Below, one piece after another: positions 61,349 to 64,000 of a stretch of 64,000 nucleotides of DNA (position 1 is the first letter of the stretch; every line of letters starts with the position of its first letter). A model generated the notes under the pieces. It had not been told where the DNA came from. It did no database searches and saw only the letters and a list, made by a program, of their open reading frames with translations. The stretch spans positions 186,001-250,000 of the forward strand of contig NZ_FNUS01000001.1 of assembly GCF_900108025.1 (NCBI RefSeq). The letters are read 5' to 3'. The position numbers were made by a program, and so were the translations under genes. This stretch comes from Halpernia humi. Its GTDB lineage: Bacteria > Bacteroidota > Bacteroidia > Flavobacteriales > Weeksellaceae.

Positions 61349-61974
61349 TGACAGATTTAGACGTTTCAAAAATAAAAGTTGTTTTTATGGATGTTGGTGG
61401 CATTTTGCTTTCCAATGGATGGGATCATGTGAGGCGACAAAAAGCCGCAAAATATTTTGATTTTGATTATGAAGAAATGAATAATTTGCACAACTTCATA
61501 TACAATGTTTTTGAAATCGGAAGCATTTCTTTGGATGAATATTTAGAAACAGTGGTCTTTTATTGCCCAAGAAATTTCACTAAATTTGATTTCAAAGAAT
61601 TTATGTTCGCACAATCTGAAGAGCAAGCAGAAATGTTAACTTGGCTAAAATCGTTTAAAAAGCAAATTAATTTGCCAGTTTTTGCCATCAATAATGAAAG
61701 TAAAGAACTAAATAATTACCGAATAAAAACCTTTGGTTTACATGAAATTTTTGATGGATTTTTCTCTTCCTGCAACTTGGGAATGAGAAAACCTGATCCC
61801 AGAATATTTCAAAAAGCCTTGGAAATTGCACAAGTAAAACCAGAAGAAAGCATTTATTTTGATGATCGCCCAATGCTCGTAAATGCAGCAAAAAAATTAG
61901 GAATGAATGCGATTTTACACGAAAAATTTCAAACCACGAAAAATATTTTAGAAAAACTAACATTAAAAGAATAA
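61348..61974 (+). CDS. HAD-family hydrolase (haloacid-dehalogenase-like phosphatase)
   Basis: 208 aa. Motif I is DVGG (nucleophile Asp15), so the second acidic position of the usual DxD is Gly, as in the YihX-type D-x-G-N/G sugar phosphatases. Motif II lies in FAINNES (about 112-118), the Lys of motif III in GMRKPDPRIF (about 148), and motif IV in YFDDRPMLVNAA. A helical cap is inserted after motif I. Placed between tal and gnd with a 1-nt overlap and a 1-nt gap, it probably works on a sugar phosphate of the same pathway, possibly as a repair or 6-phosphogluconolactone-related step; this is inference. Confidence 0.88.
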   Translation: MTDLDVSKIKVVFMDVGGILLSNGWDHVRRQKAAKYFDFDYEEMNNLHNFIYNVFEIGSISLDEYLETVVFYCPRNFTKFDFKEFMFAQSEEQAEMLTWLKSFKKQINLPVFAINNESKELNNYRIKTFGLHEIFDGFFSSCNLGMRKPDPRIFQKALEIAQVKPEESIYFDDRPMLVNAAKKLGMNAILHEKFQTTKNILEKLTLKE

Positions 61975-61975
61975 A

Positions 61976-63388
61976 ATGGAAAATATACAATACGATTTCG
62001 GAATGATTGGCCTCGGAACAATGGGTTCCAACCTTTTACAAAATATCTCCGATCACGGCTATCGTTCCGCGGGTTACGATTTAGACAAAGCAAAAGTGGA
62101 AAATTTGAACCAATTAAACCAAGAAAATATCCACGGATTTTCAGATTTAAAAGAGTTTACAAGTAGCCTAAAATCGCCAAAAACTGTAATGCTCCTAGTT
62201 CCTGCAGGGAAAATTGTAGATTCTGTAATTAATGAATTACTTGAAGTTTTAGACAAAGGCGATATTATTATAGACGGTGGAAATTCACATTTTACAGACA
62301 CGGAACGTCGCTTCGTAGATTTAGAAAAAAAAGGATATCATTTTATTGGAATGGGCGTTTCTGGCGGCGAAGAAGGCGCAAGAAGAGGGCCGAGTATGAT
62401 GCCCGGAGGAGATAAACAAGCCTACGAAGTTGTTGCGCCAATTCTTAAAAAAATTGCCGCGCACGTAGATGGAGAACCGACTGTTGCTTACATGGGAGAA
62501 CGTTCTGCTGGCCATTTTGTGAAAATGGTTCACAACGGTATTGAGTATGCAATTATGCAATTAATATCAGAAACTTATGAAATTTTGAAAAGAGGATTGC
62601 AACTTTCTGACGCCGAAATCTACGACGTTTTTAAGAAATGGAATGACGGTAGATTGCAATCTTATTTAATGGAAATTACGCGCGATATTTTTGCTTTTAA
62701 AAAACCGGGCGAAAATCATCTTTTGCTAAATGACATTAAAGACGAAGCAAAAGCCAAAGGAACAGGGAAATGGACGTCGCAAGCAGCAATGGATTTGGCG
62801 CTACCAATCCCAATTATTGATGTTGCCGTTTCCATGCGCGACCTTTCAAAATACAAAGATTTACGAACCAAAGCCGCAGAAATTTATCCTAATTCTCTAG
62901 ATGAAAATAATTCAAGAAAACTTGAAATAAACACCGATCAATTAGAAAATGCCTTTTATTTTGCGATGGTTTCAGCGTATGCGCAAGGAATGCATTTGCT
63001 TTTTGCGGCAAATTTAGAGTATAAATATGGATTAAGTTTAGATACAATCGCAAAAATCTGGCGAGGCGGATGCATTATTCGTTCAGCATTTTTAGAAGAT
63101 ATTTTTGCGGCTTATGAGAAAAATCCAGAATTAAAGCATTTATTTTTAGATAAAAATATTCAAGAAAATATTTCAAAAAGTGTATCTAGCATTAGAAAAG
63201 TAATTTCAGAAGCAGCCTTAAAAGGAATTGCAATTCCGGCATTTTACGCTTCCATGGGCTATTTCGATAATTTTAGAAATGAAACTATGCCTGCAAATCT
63301 CATTCAGGCGCAACGTGATTTTTTCGGTTCGCATACTTATGAATTGATAGGGAAAGAGGGTGTTTTTCATACAGAATGGGAAGATTAA
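61976..63388 (+). CDS. gnd: 6-phosphogluconate dehydrogenase (decarboxylating)
   Basis: 470 aa, the long decarboxylating form. The NADP loop is GLGTMG at 12-17; the catalytic Lys/His/Asn lie in FVKMVHNGIEYA (about 182-193), and the substrate arginines in GGCIIRSAFLEDI and the C-terminal QAQRDFFGSHTYE. Produces ribulose-5-phosphate, CO2 and NADPH. It starts 1 nt after the HAD gene and is followed 51 nt later by zwf. Confidence 0.95.
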   Translation: MENIQYDFGMIGLGTMGSNLLQNISDHGYRSAGYDLDKAKVENLNQLNQENIHGFSDLKEFTSSLKSPKTVMLLVPAGKIVDSVINELLEVLDKGDIIIDGGNSHFTDTERRFVDLEKKGYHFIGMGVSGGEEGARRGPSMMPGGDKQAYEVVAPILKKIAAHVDGEPTVAYMGERSAGHFVKMVHNGIEYAIMQLISETYEILKRGLQLSDAEIYDVFKKWNDGRLQSYLMEITRDIFAFKKPGENHLLLNDIKDEAKAKGTGKWTSQAAMDLALPIPIIDVAVSMRDLSKYKDLRTKAAEIYPNSLDENNSRKLEINTDQLENAFYFAMVSAYAQGMHLLFAANLEYKYGLSLDTIAKIWRGGCIIRSAFLEDIFAAYEKNPELKHLFLDKNIQENISKSVSSIRKVISEAALKGIAIPAFYASMGYFDNFRNETMPANLIQAQRDFFGSHTYELIGKEGVFHTEWED

Positions 63389-63439
63389 AACTAGAAATAG
63401 TTCAAAATTTCTTAAATATTTAATTTTAAATCAATTCAA

Positions 63440-64000
63440 ATGCTAAAAATAAATGACAAAAATTCTAAGCCAACCATTTTTATTATTTTCGGTGGAACTG
63501 GCGATTTATGCAAAAGAAAAATTTTACCAGCGCTGTATAATTTATACATAGACAATCAGTTACCGAAAGATTTTGCGATTATTGGCACGGGAAGAACTGA
63601 GTTTACAGATAAGCAATATCAAAATATTTTGCACGATGCTGCCAATGCATTTTCTCGCCGCGGAAAAGTAAAAGACATAGTTTGGAAACAATTTGTTTCT
63701 AACATTTCTTATCAAATTGCAAATATTAAAGATGCCGCAGAATATGAAGAATTTCAGATAAAAATTGCAAAATTGCAAAATGCTTGGGGAAAAGAAGCCA
63801 ACATTATTTATTACTGCGCAGTTGCACCACAATTTTTTTGCACCATTGCAGAAAATATCAATAAAAGCAGCTTAGGAAATAGTAAGAAAAATGCGCGGAT
63901 TGTGATTGAAAAGCCTTTTGGTCGTGATTTAAAATCTGCAATGGACTTGAATGAAAAATTGCTTACTATTTTTGATGAGAATCAAATTTATAGAATTGAT
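63440..64000 (+). CDS. zwf: glucose-6-phosphate 1-dehydrogenase, N-terminal part
   Basis: The first 187 codons from ATG 63440, running off the window end. The NADP loop is FGGTGDLCKRKILPALYNL (about 16-34) and RIVIEKPFGRDL (about 153-164) is the sugar-phosphate/NADP segment; the frame stops just before the expected catalytic DHYLGKE, with YRID as the last residues. Oxidises glucose-6-phosphate to 6-phosphogluconolactone with NADPH formation. It is last in the visible pentose-phosphate operon; pgl would be expected to follow but is outside the window. Confidence 0.92.
   Translation, partial: MLKINDKNSKPTIFIIFGGTGDLCKRKILPALYNLYIDNQLPKDFAIIGTGRTEFTDKQYQNILHDAANAFSRRGKVKDIVWKQFVSNISYQIANIKDAAEYEEFQIKIAKLQNAWGKEANIIYYCAVAPQFFCTIAENINKSSLGNSKKNARIVIEKPFGRDLKSAMDLNEKLLTIFDENQIYRID

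Overview
The window reads as chromosome of a low-GC Flavobacteriia bacterium, most like the Chryseobacterium/Weeksellaceae side of the Bacteroidota. Reasons: AT-rich spacers; Bacteroidota-type -7 promoter elements (TAnnTTTG, sometimes with TTG about 20 bp upstream); and families typical of the phylum (PafA phosphatase, PorV/PorQ-like protein, DUF4403, DUF1599, DUF4136, DUF5522, a DoxX/BT_3928-like protein, a TonB-plug-like tail). No integrase, transposase or phage structural gene was seen.

Layout. (1) 1-1,271: tail of a DUF2779 gene and one unrecognised gene. (2) 1,272-14,319: a defence island. A type I restriction-modification operon (hsdR, hsdM, a DUF1016/YhcG-like nuclease, hsdS) runs straight into an AbiC-like membrane protein, a small P-loop protein and a HEPN protein with an intact RNxxxH motif. 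Next comes a three-gene toxin-antitoxin-chaperone (TAC) operon with a SecB-like third gene and a palindromic operator, then a 5'-truncated mcrC relic and a RhuM-Fic protein. (3) 14,320-14,873: a gene-free stretch with two perfect 11-bp inverted repeats and a terminator. (4) 14,874-49,465: housekeeping and envelope genes: thioredoxins, ndpA, nei, cysE-cysK, mdh, an M28 peptidase, a MutS-like ATPase, pafA, grpE-dnaJ, mntH, a DUF937-OmpA protein, proS, outer-membrane and lipoproteins, a CoA-transferase, hmgA, aroC. Two copies of a short MITE-like element lie at 31.6 and 44.6 kb. (5) 49,565-57,502: tRNA-Cys and a minus-strand run including folB, nadA, tpiA, a DoxX-family protein, a four-helix-bundle (23S intervening-sequence type) gene between inverted heptamer repeats, and a DUF1599 gene. 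(6) 57,736-64,000: a pentose-phosphate operon tkt-rpiB-tal-HAD-gnd-zwf, with zwf cut by the window end.

Most notable are the defence island (especially the AbiC/P-loop/HEPN trio and the TAC operon), the four-helix-bundle gene between near-perfect inverted repeats, the MITE pair with apparent target duplications, and a recurring arrangement in which a -7 element sits exactly 4 nt before a start codon, which suggests leaderless mRNAs. All family names come from reading the sequence; no database search was run.
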